A stretch of DNA of 64,000 bases from the NCBI RefSeq assembly GCF_963678975.1, contig NC_089285.1, forward strand, positions 10,588,694 through 10,652,693, read 5' to 3'. Below, in pieces: positions 1 to 12,921 of this stretch. Position 1 is the stretch's first letter; every line of letters begins with the position of its first letter. Under the pieces are notes generated by a model that searched no databases, had not been told where the DNA came from, and saw only the letters and a list, made by a program, of their open reading frames with translations. Position numbers and translations under genes: made by a program. The DNA comes from Dysidea avara (lineage: Eukaryota > Porifera > Demospongiae > Dictyoceratida > Dysideidae).

Positions 1-494
1 GATTAGGTGAAATAGGCTTGATTGTGTACAACTAATCACACCATGTCAATTTGAAACTAGTTCGTGGTAAGTGTTTTGGAACAAAATATATTCTCATTAA
101 GCTGATACTTATCTTCAAGATCTTCCCTAAAGAGTAGCAGAGTGGTGTATACTTTGTTCAAAATTTGTAAAAGGAATGTATAATAATTTACAAAATGATT
201 TTCAAGTTGGTAGCAAATTGATAGTTTTATCACTCTAATTTATTTTCCTGGGGAAATTGAAACTCAACAAGCTTGAAGTATGGCTGATGTTAGAAGTACT
301 GACTATACATACACTACATATACCTGCTGCATGTTGCCTTATAGTAAAGTGTTAAAACCATCAAGCTATAAATCAAACGAGAACTAGTTAACAATTAGTA
401 CTGTGTATTTACACTATCTCGCATGATAGCCCACATCAGTATGGGTGCAAAAATGTATATACTATGTCATGGCTTATTTATTATACTTAAAAAC
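1..494. other. No recognisable feature (probable intron of minus-strand gene)
   Basis: AT-rich sequence without a convincing open frame or repeat. It lies downstream, on the minus strand, of the last coiled-coil exon I can recognise, whose donor is at 494-493, so it is probably intron. Confidence 0.5.
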
Positions 495-598
495 CTCAAG
501 CTGTTTCTCTTTTTCATTCCTTAAAGCTCCAGCAGCTAACTTTATGGTGTCCTCAGACTCTTGTAGTCTTCTTGTCAAATCTGACATCTTTCTCTGAG
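495..598 (-). CDS. Coiled-coil protein gene, fourth recognised exon (gene continues past left edge)
   Basis: Read on the minus strand this is open in one frame and gives a charged heptad-rich peptide with QRKMSDL, RRLQESEDTIKLAA and NEKEKQLE, typical of a long coiled coil. It is bounded by an AG acceptor at 600-599 and a G|GTTTTT donor at 494-493. The frame joins the upstream exon (740-675) if that exon uses its GTGCGT donor (phase 1), making a serine codon at the junction. This is a fragment of the gene also seen at 740-675, 4755-4536 and 16347-15492. Sequence alone does not identify the family; centrosomal or ciliary coiled-coil proteins are possible but unproven. Confidence 0.55.
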
Positions 599-674
599 CT
601 ATACAAGAAAAGAGTACGAAGCTAATGAAAAGTACAGCTTATTAACATTTTAGAACATAATTATATGTACGCAC

Positions 675-740
675 ATTCTCTTTGTTGCTTCTCCATCTGT
701 TGTTGTAGTTGCAGAACTGTACCCCGAGCTACTGCCAATT
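675..740 (-). CDS. Coiled-coil protein gene, third recognised exon
   Basis: A short minus-strand exon following a CACAG acceptor (742-741). It encodes a Gln/Glu-rich amphipathic stretch (ELAVARGTVLQLQQQMEKQQ) continuing the coiled coil. The previous exon (4755-4536) ends in phase 1 with G; adding AA from this exon gives a Glu codon and keeps the open frame. Two donors are possible, GTGCGT after 675 or GTACAT after 671. Only the first keeps the next exon open. The intron between this exon and 4755-4536 is about 3.8 kb and contains a SINE, a MITE and the long (CAGG)n tract. Confidence 0.55.
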
Positions 741-959
741 CTGTGTATAGTAGTAAATATTTGTAGTGTACACACACTATACTTGATAGGTACAACCATG
801 TAATAATTTCTTCTAAAACATACACATTTAGTAAAATATAAAGCACATGAAGGATTTCAATAGATGTAATATGTTTAAACATTAATTAATAGTTATACCA
901 TGGCCACAAGGGATTTGCCTGATTATCTAATAATAAATACTTTAAGTTTAAGGAAGAAA

Positions 960-1229
960 ATCCATCCCTCCTGGAGGAAGACTGAGTGTGGCCCCGACTA
1001 GACATTGGGTGACCTGCAGTTCAAATCCTGGGATTGGAGGGATTTTTTTCCTTACTTTGGCCCCTTTTCTGTTACACCTTATTCAGTCAGTAAGTTAAGT
1101 CACTAAGTCAAGTCACTAGGTCTAAGTCCTTGTAGGTTAGGTAAACCTAAGGCTGCAGCACATGTTGCTGTTAGACCTTCAGTGCTGGTCACTGTAAAGC
1201 ACTAATAATAATAATAATAATAATAATAT
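960..1229 (+). repeat. SINE-like element with tRNA-like B box and (AAT)n tail
   Basis: Contains a Pol III B-box-like GTTCAAATCC at about 1019, a T run, and a tail with GACCTTCAGTGCTGG and CACTGTAAAGCACTA that ends in (ATA)n at 1201-1229. The same tail occurs at about 14880 and, on the minus strand, across 9560 and 4870. A related tail is at 53570. This supports a dispersed SINE family. Confidence 0.6.
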
Positions 1230-1526
1230 GCCCAGGCCCGAGGGTCGCAGGCCCAAGCACTCTGGTATGCTCACCTAATAGGTGAAGGAAGACAAACCTA
1301 CATTCACCACATTACTTTTATACAGAGGTTTGCAAACATCGATTGTGGGTTTAAATTGTGTGCACACAAAAAAGAAATGATTGTGGATTTCACTGGTTGT
1401 AGTGATACTATTTAAACCAAACAACCACTTTGTGGATGAATAAAGTAACCTAAGGTGCTAAAATAAACACTTAGACATATAGGTTGGGAATGTTTGAGGC
1501 ATCTTTTCATGAAGATGAAATGTACT

Positions 1527-1849
1527 ATATAAATAATCAAAGGGCACTGATGCTTTGTAGCTGCCTCAGCATCAAAGGCAGTTGTGGTCAGGGCTATATC
1601 ATGATATCGCCCTGTGGTCAGGGCAATATGTGATATATAATCTTGTAGTTTCCTTTGATCTGAGGTGTCAAAGTGGTATATTAAACAAAATCACCTTATA
1701 TGTATACTATATTTTACTCTTGCTGTGATATAACTATAATATACCACTTTGACACTTCAGATCAAAGGAAACCATGGCAATCACAGGGCGACAGTTGTCT
1801 TTGATGCTGAGGCAGTTACAAAGCATCAGTCCCTTTGAGTATTTATATA
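1527..1849. repeat. Foldback MITE
   Basis: Terminal inverted repeats of more than 50 bp. The left end reads AATCAAAGGGCACTGATGCT and the right end is its near reverse complement (GCATCAGTCCCTTTGA). Inner arms around GTTTCCTTTGATCTGA and ACCACTTTGACA also pair. It lies in an intron of the minus-strand coiled-coil gene. The flanking words TATATAAAT and ATTTATATA make the target duplication ambiguous. Confidence 0.75.
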
Positions 1850-3329
1850 GACCTGCTTAAAGTTTTGCATTGTGGGTTTGAATCAGAGCTGCTTAAAGTT
1901 TTGCATTGTGGATTTGAGTTAAACATGTTGGTTTAGTTAGAAGTATTGTTGGGAAGCAAAAACAATTGATTGAAGCAGTTATCTTTTACTTTCATATGCA
2001 ATAAGCACCTCTAAAAATAATTATCGTTTTGTCTTTTAAAGCTATTACAGCAACTGTTAAAGGCTTCAGCTGCATTTCTAATGGTCTAAATATTGATGAT
2101 TTTACAGTAAAACATCACTAGAGAGTCCACCATTATAAGAGTGGAACCTTTGCTTCTAGAAGTCTGGATCTCGAGGTGGATCTGCCCTTCAAAGACATTA
2201 TTAGCTAGCTACCTCACAAAAAAGCTAAACTGGTAATTAAGACCATATAACCGACTACCCAGCATTAATAAATGCTAGAGACAACTCCTTGGGTACTATA
2301 CACCCATTCACCCTCACTTTACACACATGTATTCACACTTTGTTAAATCACGTGTTTGGGTTGTGGTGCACGCTGCAACTATTAAGTGCCTCAACTATTA
2401 ATTATCCTTCAAGAAGAACAAAGAAGCGAATGAATGAGGAAAGCAAACAGTATGGTGCAGTGGACAGAACGTAATCGCTACCTAGCGCTACCGGGTCTTA
2501 CAGCAGGTAGGCAGGCAGACGAAATGTAGGTGAATTTCAAAATTTTTAAAACTCACTGTACATTGAAACATAGACTTCAAGTTTCACTTCGTTTACCCTA
2601 AGTACAGCATCATTATAACAGTACTAATGCATTCCAGGTGGTTTTTTTGGATAAAACTTATTGCAAGGCCACTTTTTAAGGTGCGAAAATCCACAAAACC
2701 ATATGATTTCTTACCAACCCCTACTATACAGTACTATCGTACTGTATGATATAAATATTTTGTCTACATGTCCCTTTTCACCCAAATATTTTATCCAACA
2801 CATAATTGCTATGTGTGAGAACGTTTTTATATACACACCCCCTTTCCATACATGTGCAACAACAATCTCTTTCAATCAATGAAAACATGATACCTTACAT
2901 ATTAGATTACTTAATAATTCCCTTTTATATGAATATTTGGGTGACATGTCAAGTAATTTTCCTAAAGTTAGGGACCATCTGTTGTATTAACCTTGCAATG
3001 AACTGTTTATGAGAAAGTTGCATAGTCTACAACGTAGGGGCCATAGTTACCAACATACTTTTTATTGACATTTCACCAACAGCTATCAGTATACTATCTG
3101 CATGAGTCAGAGGTGAAAGGTGAAGCCGAGGAGAGTGTCAATAACTAAAATGTACAGTGGGCACTTTGATGTATATGGATTCATATTCAAATTGCATAAA
3201 CACTCATGCTGACACTGTATTTTGATTGCCAACATTGTACATCACCTTACTAGACAATACAGTAGTTATTGCAACTGCCACATTGTCCCAGTAAACTCTT
3301 TGAAGCATGGATATAAGAGGACAAGTCTA
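1850..3329. other. No recognisable gene (intronic)
   Basis: AT-rich sequence with only short chance open frames. A short impure GGCA run (GTAGGCAGGCAG) occurs near 2506, about 1.2 kb from the large expanded tract at 3765. I see no domain, RNA gene or long repeat. Confidence 0.5.
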
Positions 3330-4125
<796 letters not shown>

Positions 4126-4535
4126 TTAGCAGAAAATCCCATTAAAGTTTTAAAAAAATTGTAACAATCTATTGGAAGCATTTAGGATCGTACTGAAGGC
4201 GCTTTTGGGTGTGGTTATATCTAACCGATACTGCTAAGGCACCAGGGTGGTATTATGAAGCCAGTTTTTGGGTGATATTTTTGGCCAAGAAAACCTACAC
4301 CTCCTAATATACAGTACTACCATACGGTACGCAGACATGTTTACAACATGAAAACATGCTTGTTCCAGTACAAGTGAACACATGTTCACCTCTTTGATAT
4401 TACTATATTTGGCGGGGCTCAGGTGAACGGCTCAGGTGAATGTGTACTGACTATAATAGTATTATATGCCCATGTCATTACTTAGGTCATACTGGTACCA
4501 TAGATTGACTATATGCACAATAAAGATATAATTAC
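4126..4535. other. No recognisable feature (intron)
   Basis: Unique-looking AT-rich intron sequence between the tetranucleotide array and the donor of exon 4755-4536 (GTAATT at 4535-4530 on minus). Confidence 0.5.
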
Positions 4536-4755
4536 CTTGCTTTGCAACTACATTAGCTTTTCTGAGGTTTTTTAACTGAAGTGAATTTGCAACTTGTTCT
4601 TCTCTTGTTGGATTGTAAATTGTGTCCTTATCAATCACATGAACTGTTCTCCTGTTCCTTACAGTTGATCCTTTACTATGATCCAGAACATTACACTGCT
4701 TCAGTAACTCTAGCTTGGCAGCAGTGATTGAATCTTGTTGCAACCTGAGCTCATT
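4536..4755 (-). CDS. Coiled-coil protein gene, second recognised exon
   Basis: On the minus strand a TAG acceptor at 4757-4756 is followed by an open frame beginning NELRLQQDSITAAKLELL and ending before G|GTAATT at 4535. The first half is heptad-like. The second half is basic (VRNRRTVHVIDKDT, REEQVANSLQLKNLRKAN). It starts in phase 0, matching the phase-0 donor (AAA|GTAAGT) of exon 16347-15492, and ends in phase 1, matching exon 740-675. The 10.7-kb intron upstream contains the whole Ty3/gypsy element 4876-9555. Family not recognised. Confidence 0.6.
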
Positions 4756-4833
4756 CTAATGTACATAAACATAGCTGTATGTTACACAACATAGCAGTAG
4801 CTTTGGATTTGAGCATACTGCTGTAATGACATG

Positions 4834-4875
4834 ATTTATTTATTTATTTCATTTGTTTATTAAGGCTTTACAGCA
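4834..4875 (-). repeat. SINE tail (minus strand), split from its body by a gypsy insertion
   Basis: On minus, TGCTGTAAAGCCTTAATAAA followed by ATTTA repeats is the 3' tail of the SINE family also seen at 960-1229 and 14690-14920. Its body continues at 9556-9715. CAGCA at 4871-4875 is the left target duplication of the gypsy element. Confidence 0.75.
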
Positions 4876-5038
4876 TGTAAGAACATAAACTATGAACTAT
4901 TCTATAGCACTACACATGCACTAATACACTCACAATTGTAACACTAGGACACAGTATACATGTATGATTGTATCTTGATTATTGCACACTATCACGTGAG
5001 AGATAACTGAGTATCTCATGGCAGATCCATTCCCTACA
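4876..5038 (+). repeat. 5' LTR of gypsy element A
   Basis: Begins TGTAAGAACATAAAC and ends CCATTCCCTACA. By eye it differs from the 3' LTR at about six of 163 positions, mostly transitions (for example GTATCTCATGG against GTACCTCGTGG). LTRs are identical at insertion, so the insertion is neither very recent nor ancient. Confidence 0.95.
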
Positions 5039-5053
5039 TGGCGTTGCAAGCAG
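5039..5053 (+). promoter_or_regulatory. Primer-binding-site candidate
   Basis: TGGCGTTGCAAGCAG begins immediately after the LTR terminal CA. Starting with TGG fits pairing to a tRNA CCA end. The tRNA species was not identified. Confidence 0.6.
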
Positions 5054-5224
5054 TTACATTCTAGCATGGCTAATTGAACCAGTACAACAAGGGGAACAGT
5101 CACCGCCTGTCTTTTAACCTCTGGAGTTAATCCCTGGTGCCGGCGAGAGGCACCCATGAAGGTGACATCATAGCAGCCTTAGTGTTCATTCTCTTTCCGT
5201 TACTCCCCTCTAGCGGCAGCGAAG

Positions 5225-8200
5225 ATGCCCTACGTGTTCCGGCTAAGTGACCTACCCAAGCTGGACCTCCAAGTAGACCGTGGCACAGACTTCGAGGCGT
5301 GGAAAGCCCAGTGGACGTCCTGTCAGGTCTCAGTGGTGAGTCAGCTGCTACCCAGGTACAAGCATTAACTCTATGTTTTTCACGTGAAACACTCACAGTA
5401 GTTAATAACCCCGGTCTTAGTGAGGAAGACAGGAATAATGCTGAAGCAGTTATTGCAGCAATCAAACACCATGTTGATGGGCATATTAATGAGTCTATGG
5501 AGCGTCGTCAGCTCCGGCGCAGAGTGCAGCAACCGGGCGAGAGCTTTGATGACTATCTAGTGTCACTGAGAGAGCTTGTTAAAACTTGCAACTTCTGTTC
5601 CACTGCATGCTCCCAAAAGAGTATCCGTGACCAGATCATCGAAGGGCTTGTGGATGGTGACACTATTGAACAACTGCTGAGGCAACAAAACCTAACCCTT
5701 GACACAACCATTACAATGTGTCGTGCACAAGAAGCAGCGAAAACCCAACGTAAAGACATAACTGACCACTCTGTCCTAGCCATCAGGCAATCTGCAAAAC
5801 CACAAGTACGGCAGGTTCCACCGCACACTAGCCAGATGATTCCAAAACATTGCCCAGGATGTGGGTTACAAGCACATCAAGGGGGTAGAGCACAGTGCCC
5901 AGCTTTCAAGCAGACATGCCGTTATTGCCTCAAAGTTGGCCATTTTGCTAGGGTTTGCCATGGTCGTCAACAGCACAAGAAACCACCAGTTGCTAGAGCC
6001 ATCGCAACTGCAGAAGACCCAGACCAGGAGTTTAATGAGATATCACCAGGGCTATCCACCATCAGCCTAAAGCAAGTGGCCACAATAGACCCGGCACCAA
6101 CCGTGACAGTGCACCTGCATACACACCATGGGTCCTATTGCACCCAAGTACTTCCGGATTCAGGGGCAGACATATCTGCTGCTGGTGAGCATGTTCTGCC
6201 ACGACTCAATGAATACAGGGACAACCTTTTACCATCAGAATTCACACCACGCGCAGCTAATGGACAGAGGATGCATGCTATTGGGAAGTTGAGTGTTCGC
6301 TTTCAGCTAGCTGGTAATGAACATGAAGAAGATGTATACATCTTCCCACACTTGAGTGGATTCATAGTTTCTTGGAGGGCAGCCAAGGCCTTGAAAATCC
6401 TGCCACCACATTATCCCCTACCACCCCCCAAAGCTGCCCCTGTGGAACCCAGTGTCAGATCCACAACAGCCACCCACACCCTGCCAAATATGGATGACTT
6501 GAAGCAAGAATACCCCACAGTATTTGATGACAGGATTAGGACAATGGAAGGAGAAGAATTCCATATATCTCTGACTGCAGATGCCAAGCCTTTCTGTGTC
6601 AACACTCCTCGGTTAGTTCCATTCGCCTACTGTGACAAACTTCAGGCAGAGTTAGACTTACTACAAACACAAAGCATTATTACACCAGTTACGGAGGCCA
6701 CAGAGTGGTGTGCTCCCATAGTGGTTACTCCCAAGAAGAATTCTGATAAGATTCGTATGTGTGTAGATCTCTCCCACCTTAATCGTTTTGTGGTCCAAGA
6801 GAGGTATCAGTCTCTAACACCAGCTCAAGCTGTAGCTGATATCGCAGCTAGTGATGCAAAATATTTTACTGTCATTGATGCCCTAAAGGGATACCACCAA
6901 TGCCCCCTAGGCCAACACAGCCAGCCGCTGACAACATTCGTCACACCATTTGGGAGATTCAAATACCTTCGTGCCCCCTACGGAATCTCCTCAATATCAG
7001 AGCACTATAACTGCTGGATGACTGAAGCTTTCAAGGGATTGTCAGGCTTTAGACGCGTGGTGGATGACTTTGTCATTTATGATGGCAACATCACAGATCA
7101 CATTGCACATGTGAAACAGTTTCTTCAGCGCTGTGCGGATCAACACATCGCGCTCAATGCTGAGAAATGTAGATCCTTCCAAACCAAGACAACTTTTGCT
7201 GGTTTCTTGCTCTCCGACCAAGGCTACCAGATAGACCCATCCATCACAGAAGCCATCTCAAAGTACCCTGTACCAACCAACCGAACAGAACTTCGCTCCT
7301 TCATCGGACTAATGAACCAGTTGTCCTCCAGCACGAGCGCAGTTGCAACCCTCTTGACACCATTCAGACCTCTGTTAAGCAGCAAGAATGAATTCATATG
7401 GTCACCTTGTCACGATACAGCCTTCATACATGCTAAGAAGTCCCTCACCACTCAGCCCACCTTGGCTTTCTTAGACCTTACCAAACCCACTAGGCTCAGC
7501 ACCGACACCAGTCGACAAGGGCTATGTCCTTCAGCAACGACATGGAGACACGTGGTCCTTAGTCCAAGCAGGATCCCGATTTCTTTCAGACGCTGAGTCT
7601 CGGTATGCTATAATTGAGCTAGAGTTACTCGCAGTTGCTTGGGCAGCCACAAAGTATAAGATATTTCTAGCAGGCCTTCAGCACTTCTCTGTGGTAACTG
7701 ACCACAATCCATTGATCCCCATCCTTAACAATCGGAGATTAGATGAAATCAAAAATCCCAGGCTTCAACGACTCAAGTCTCGCCTAATGGCATACAACTT
7801 TACCGCTCAGTGGATCAAGGGAAAATGCAATAACGCACCTGATGCCCTGTCACGCAACCCAGTTTCGGATCCTCAAAGGGATGACTCCCTTTGTGAATAT
7901 GACTGCCAACACCACCCAGAGCCCTCAATTACAGAGATCAGAATCCTTCAATGTGATAAACACGACAGCAATCGGCTGCATAACCTACGTGAAGAAGCCA
8001 CCAAGGATCCAGAGTACCAACAGTTGCACCACACAATAACCCGGGGCTTCCTTGACCATCGCAATCAGCTGCCAGAGACTTGTAGACGCTAATGGAACAT
8101 TAGAGAGCATCTAACCATAGATGATGGGTTCATTGTTTACGGATGTCGCTTGTTGATACCAGCATCTATGCGACAAAAGGTGCTAGCCAACCTCCACGAG

Positions 8201-9346
8201 TCACACCAGGGAGCTGTGCGAACAAAAGAAAGAGCCAGATTATCACTGTATTGGCCGGGAATCGACAACGATATTGACAATGCAATCTTGTCGTGTAAGA
8301 AATGTCAGGATCACCTCCCATCCAACTGCAAAGAGCCCATCATGTCTAAACCAAAACCATCCCGACCATTTCAAGAGATTGCTGTAGACTTCGGCAGCTA
8401 TGGTGGACAGCAATTCCTCATCATGGTTGACTGCCTCACAGACTGGCCAGACATTATCCCCATACGAAACAACACCTCCACACAGCACTTGGTACAATCA
8501 TTGACCCAGTCATTCTGCCGCACCGCAGTTCCAGACATAGTGTGGTCAGATGGTGGGCCACAATTCACTTCTAAGTGTTTTAATGATTTTGCCAGTCAGT
8601 GGGGATTTGAGCACAAGACATCGTCACCACATTACCCTCAGAGTAATGGTAAGATTGAGGCCACTGTAAAGTCTATGAAAAAGATCATTGCATCGTCCTG
8701 GGGTAACAGATCAGTGAAACTAAATGTTATGTGTCGGGCACTGCTGCAATACCGAAACACACCATCACGCAAAGATGGACAGTCTCCTGCACAGAAGCTG
8801 TACGGTAGACCTATACAGGATACACTACCAGCACACCGACGCTCATTTTCACTGGAGTGGCAACACAGCACCCTTGAAACTGAACAGTTAGCAGAACATA
8901 CTTTAGCACAGGCAGAGTTATATTACAACAGCCATGCCCAAGAACTCCAAGATATTCAACTGGGATCCACTGTGGCTCTACAGAACCCTCGGACAAAGCT
9001 CTGGGACATATATGGCACAGTGGTCAATGTTAGTCCCCACCGCAGATATTCAGTGAAGACTCAGAGTGGACGAGTCCTGGTACGTAATAGAAGATTTTTA
9101 CGACATCGTACACCAGCCTCACTGTGCACATCTGGTAGAAATAACCCACATCCAGATACTCCACCCCGTCCAGAAGAGATAACAAGATATCCGAATGACA
9201 ACCAAGACCTCCAAACTCTACCACCACTGTCACAAGATCCTCAGACGCCAACACAGCACCCACAGACCCCACCACAAGAACTTCGTAGATCAGAGCGTAC
9301 CTGTAGACCACCACAACGCCTGATAGAGGATCCCCAATGGCCATGA
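5225..9346 (+). pseudogene. gag-pol: gag-pol polyprotein of gypsy element A (frameshifted, one internal stop)
   Basis: Translation probably began at ATG 5225, whose frame gives a gag N-terminus with FRLSDLPKLDLQ and RGTDFEAWKAQW; the frame moves near 5310 to the long frame running to 7596. In order: capsid-like region; CCHC knuckle (CRYCLKVGHFARVC, about 5915-5957); protease DSGAD at about 6160; reverse transcriptase 6640-7230 with VDDF (about 7062) where YxDD is usual; RNase H, entered by a second frameshift near 7515-7525; integrase 8150-9100 with an HHCC region and D-D-E residues (VDFGSYGG, WSDGGPQFTS, NGKIEATVK). A TAA at 8090-8092 interrupts the same frame before the integrase. The C-terminal tail is Pro/Thr-rich. 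Confidence 0.9.
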
Positions 9347-9382
9347 TATCAGCATGGTTATCCTGTGGACTAAACCATGCTT

Positions 9383-9392
9383 GGTGGGGGGA
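9383..9392 (+). promoter_or_regulatory. Polypurine tract of gypsy element A
   Basis: A G-rich run (GTGGGGGGA-like) ends directly at the TG of the 3' LTR, as expected for the plus-strand primer of an LTR retroelement. Confidence 0.7.
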
Positions 9393-9555
9393 TGTAAGAA
9401 CATAAACTATGAACTATTCTATAGCACTACACATGCACTATTACACTCACAATTGTAACATTAGGACACAGTATATATGTATGATTGTATCTTGATTATT
9501 GCACACTATCACGTGAGAGATAACTGAGTACCTCGTGGCAGATCCGTTCCCTACA
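9393..9555 (+). repeat. 3' LTR of gypsy element A
   Basis: A 163-bp copy of 4876-5038 with about six substitutions. It is followed by the CAGCA target duplication at 9556-9560. Confidence 0.95.
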
Positions 9556-9715
9556 CAGCAGAAGTGTTGAAGGTCTGTAGGACACCTGGTCCTACAGCCT
9601 GTTTAAAGTTGTTATGTAAAGTATGTTTGAAAAGGTGGAGAAAGGAGAAGAAATCCATGACTAGACCTAGGAACCCTCGAACCTGCAGTGCTCGAACGCT
9701 TACAGGAATCTGTCT
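9556..9715 (-). repeat. SINE body (minus strand), other half of the interrupted copy
   Basis: Read on minus, TGCAGGTTCGAGGG (B-box-like) is followed by CTAGTCATGGATTTCTTCTCC, ACAACTTTAAACAGGC and CAGACCTTCAACACTTCTGC. This matches the copy at 14690-14920 nearly word for word. The tail continues at 4875-4834 across the gypsy insertion. Confidence 0.75.
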
Positions 9716-11183
9716 GTATGTACAAACACATATACCAAGGTGTCAACATGCTTTTATAACAGCTAGCCACTATAGCTGATATCACATTTTGTAGTTCCTG
9801 TCAAGGTAACCTAATGTGTTATGTCACAAAATACAATATTAACAGTTCCTTTGAGAAACAAACAATTGCAACACATGTCGAACTGTATAGCAGGTTACTT
9901 TGTATTGAGGGAAAAGCTTTAATGATTTGAGGGTGAAAATATATCAACAAATGAAATATCAATTTACGAAAATTAATTGTAAAACTTTCCCATTTCCTGG
10001 TTATTGTCCACAATAGACATGGAGCTAAATATGTGATTTAACTAATTAATTGATTTGTTTATGTGGCACACCAGTGGCAGATCCATAAACAGAGGGGCAT
10101 AGGAAGGACATGTAGATTAACCCTTAATCTCCCAGCATCCATTTTCCATCCATTTTTTGGATCTAATTGCAACATTTTTTGTAGATGGATGCCAGGAAAG
10201 CGCTTTGTCGAAACCACCAGTTTGGTAACTTCTTAGCAAAGCTAGAAATATAAATTTCCATATAAGGATCTTGTTTATTAATGGTGCATGAAAGAATAGG
10301 AATATAAATGGCACTGAATGTATGTCATCTTGTTTCCAGCAATTCTTCACTGTTAAAAATCTACACCATTTAGGCATTTAACTGAAGTTTTTAAAAGTAA
10401 TTGCAATAGCTTTAAAAACAAAATGATACCTATTTTTAGAGGCTCAGGGAAGATGCTGAAATCAGTGAAGAGGGTATTTTGCCACTATAAGTGCTTGCAA
10501 TAATGAGGTCTTTGACTGATAAACTGATTTTGGTCTACTGAATTTGCAAAGAACTTGGCAGCAGCTCATCAAGTAATGTTAAGGTTCTTCAAACAGGGGA
10601 TTCCATGGAACCCAATGGACCCTCCTGGATCCACCCTTGTATCGCATTCTTATAAACCTCTCTCATAAACAAATAATATTATAATGTTTATGATATGGCT
10701 TCTACACAAATATGCTGGCAATGGCACACCTACATGATAAGTATTAAAGGTTTCAAGCATAGCATACTGTTTCACAATCAATGATTTCACATGGTATACG
10801 TAGCTATATTGAATAAACAGGATGGCATTCCCTTTACATAATCAATTTCCCCTGCATCCTTAAACCTTGATTGACATGTTTTACTAAAAGATAAACACAA
10901 TGTATCATAAGATGTTGAGTTTGCTGATTTCACTATACCACAATATCACATGACAGGTATTCACTACTTTTGAAACACAATTAACTTCACAATTAACCTC
11001 ACAATATTAGCAATAATAACAATAAAACCACAGCTATGGGGTCTGACTACATTGTCATGGACAGCAGAACTGATGAATTGGATCAAGAATTAAAATATAC
11101 AGAATTTCTTGCTATTATTGCCACACGGTGAGACCTGGCCTGTACTGCTCAAATACAATTAACTAGAGTTCCTATGGATACAT
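9716..11183. other. No recognisable gene (intron)
   Basis: AT-rich, with only short chance frames. I see no domain, hairpin or repeat longer than a few tens of bases. Confidence 0.5.
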
Positions 11184-11439
11184 ACTAGACATATAAAAAA
11201 TTAAAAATTTAAAATAAGAAATAGGGATCGCTGAAAAAAGCCACAAAACAAGAAGGGATCGCTGGGGTGGTAATGTAAACCACAAATCCCTATTTTGACC
11301 TTTTATACTCAAATGGAGCATTTATAGAGAGTCAAAATAGGGATTTGTGGTTTACATTACCACCCCAGTGATCCCTTCTTGTTTTGTGGCTTTTTTCAGC
11401 GATCCCTATTTCTTATTTTAAATTTTTAAGATGTCTAGT
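11184..11439. repeat. Near-perfect palindromic MITE
   Basis: Two arms of about 115 bp. The left runs ACTAGACAT, AAATAGGGATCGCTG, GGTGGTAATGTAAACC, ATCCCTATTTTGAC; the right is its almost exact reverse complement. The loop is about 30 bp (CTTTTATACTC...). It can fold into one long hairpin, so recent insertion is likely. Confidence 0.9.
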
Positions 11440-12921
11440 TTGTGTACTTTTTTCCAAATCCATTTATGGATTACAAGTTAATTGGCACATTAGTGTAGTA
11501 AGCTAACAGAGACTCCTTGGTTTAAAAGGCTAACTCATTAGATATGTTAATGCAATATTAATTTTGTAATCTATGATAAAGACTGTATTTTCATCCTGAT
11601 TCATTTGTACACACAAAATATAAGGCAGGATACATTAATTCCTAGTCTATACTCAGTGTTTGAGCCATCATCGTCACACTTTGTGCCATCGCTGAAAACA
11701 CACTGCTATATGAGCTACATGTACCTACCTGTCAGAAGAATTACTGATTGTGCACCTATCATACAGGAGACAGTGTTGATGGCAGCACAGGAGACTTGAA
11801 GAAGAACAAGATGTCTTAGGTGTTTATTCTAACAGAAGGACAAGAATGAAACTCTATGATACAAGTTATAAGAATGGTAACTGTTAGTGTTATAATTCCA
11901 GTATAGAGTCCAATTTTTTTTCATAAATTTTCACGTGATATAACGATGCATACATCAAGCACGTACATTATAGGTGTAGAGTTGTCTAGCAGAATAGGTA
12001 GTGAAGAGATAGCTATATATTGTAGCTGTAGTGCTATTATTGTAGCGATGACGCTTTACAACACCTTTGTATAAATGCACGTATGAACAGGGCTGAATAC
12101 AGCAGCAACATTGTGAGTTGGTATTAATCAAGCTAAATGAGAGATGGCTAGGCTTGGCCGAAAAGTCTTCCTATGCTGGTGTCTGCATGTACAAATCACA
12201 ATGTCACACTACCAGTGGCCAGTGGTGTAGCCAGTCTTACATGATTACCAGGGATTTGGCAGTCATTACCCATACATGCAAGAGTACTTTAAACTGGCAT
12301 ATTGAGTTCCAATTGCCAGGACTTAGACTGGGCTCTAGCCCTGGAAAGCCTAGGTGTAGCCTGCTAGCAACAGTGTCACAAAGTGGAACACCATAGGTAT
12401 AGTCAGCAAAGTCTGGTTAGCATGCATGTGGTCATGGCTAAATGTTTGCAACTGTCAATGTCACTAGCTGTTCGGAGAGTGTGCTAGAATATGTACACAG
12501 TAGCTAGTTACAGGGACATAAGCACGGTAGCACACAATCCTCCCATATAAGACTGTCAGGCTTCACACTCTGTAAGTTGTTTATGACATGGATACCATAT
12601 GGGAGGGTTGTTGATGATATGTGGTTAGACCACAAAATATTTTTAAATGGTAGGGATGTAATAAACACCCCACCCAACCTTTTTTGCGTGTGAAAAGCAG
12701 CCATGATATCAGCACTACCATTTATCTTCCATCTAAACAAAGCACTCACTGTGATGGCTAGGAAGAAGAATAAACTGGATGCCTTGCATGCGCGCTTGAA
12801 CGACTTCTCGTAGCGAAGACGGGCAGCTCACTAGAGACCCTATTATGGCGATCTTGTAAGATAAAAGAGTGCTGCACAACTTCAATCTGCCATCTATTAA
12901 CGTTATAAAGACTATAGTCGA
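11440..12921. other. No recognisable gene (intron)
   Basis: Several short open frames but no recognisable domain or codon pattern. No clear repeat was found up to the TIR element at 12922. Confidence 0.45.

Larger units (their letters stand above)
4876..9555 (+). mobile_element. Ty3/gypsy LTR retrotransposon, full length, coding breaks
   Basis: A 4680-bp element with 163-bp LTRs that start TGT and end ACA, flanked by a 5-bp duplication CAGCA (4871-4875, 9556-9560). A tRNA-primer-site-like TGGCGTTGCAAG follows the 5' LTR directly, and a G-rich polypurine tract (9383-9392) precedes the 3' LTR. The order is capsid-like gag, CCHC knuckle, aspartic protease, reverse transcriptase, RNase H, integrase, which is the Ty3/gypsy order. 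Coding breaks (a frameshift near the gag start, a frameshift near 7520, a stop at 8090) show it is no longer autonomous. It lies inside a SINE and inside an intron of the coiled-coil gene, in antisense orientation to that gene. Confidence 0.95.
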
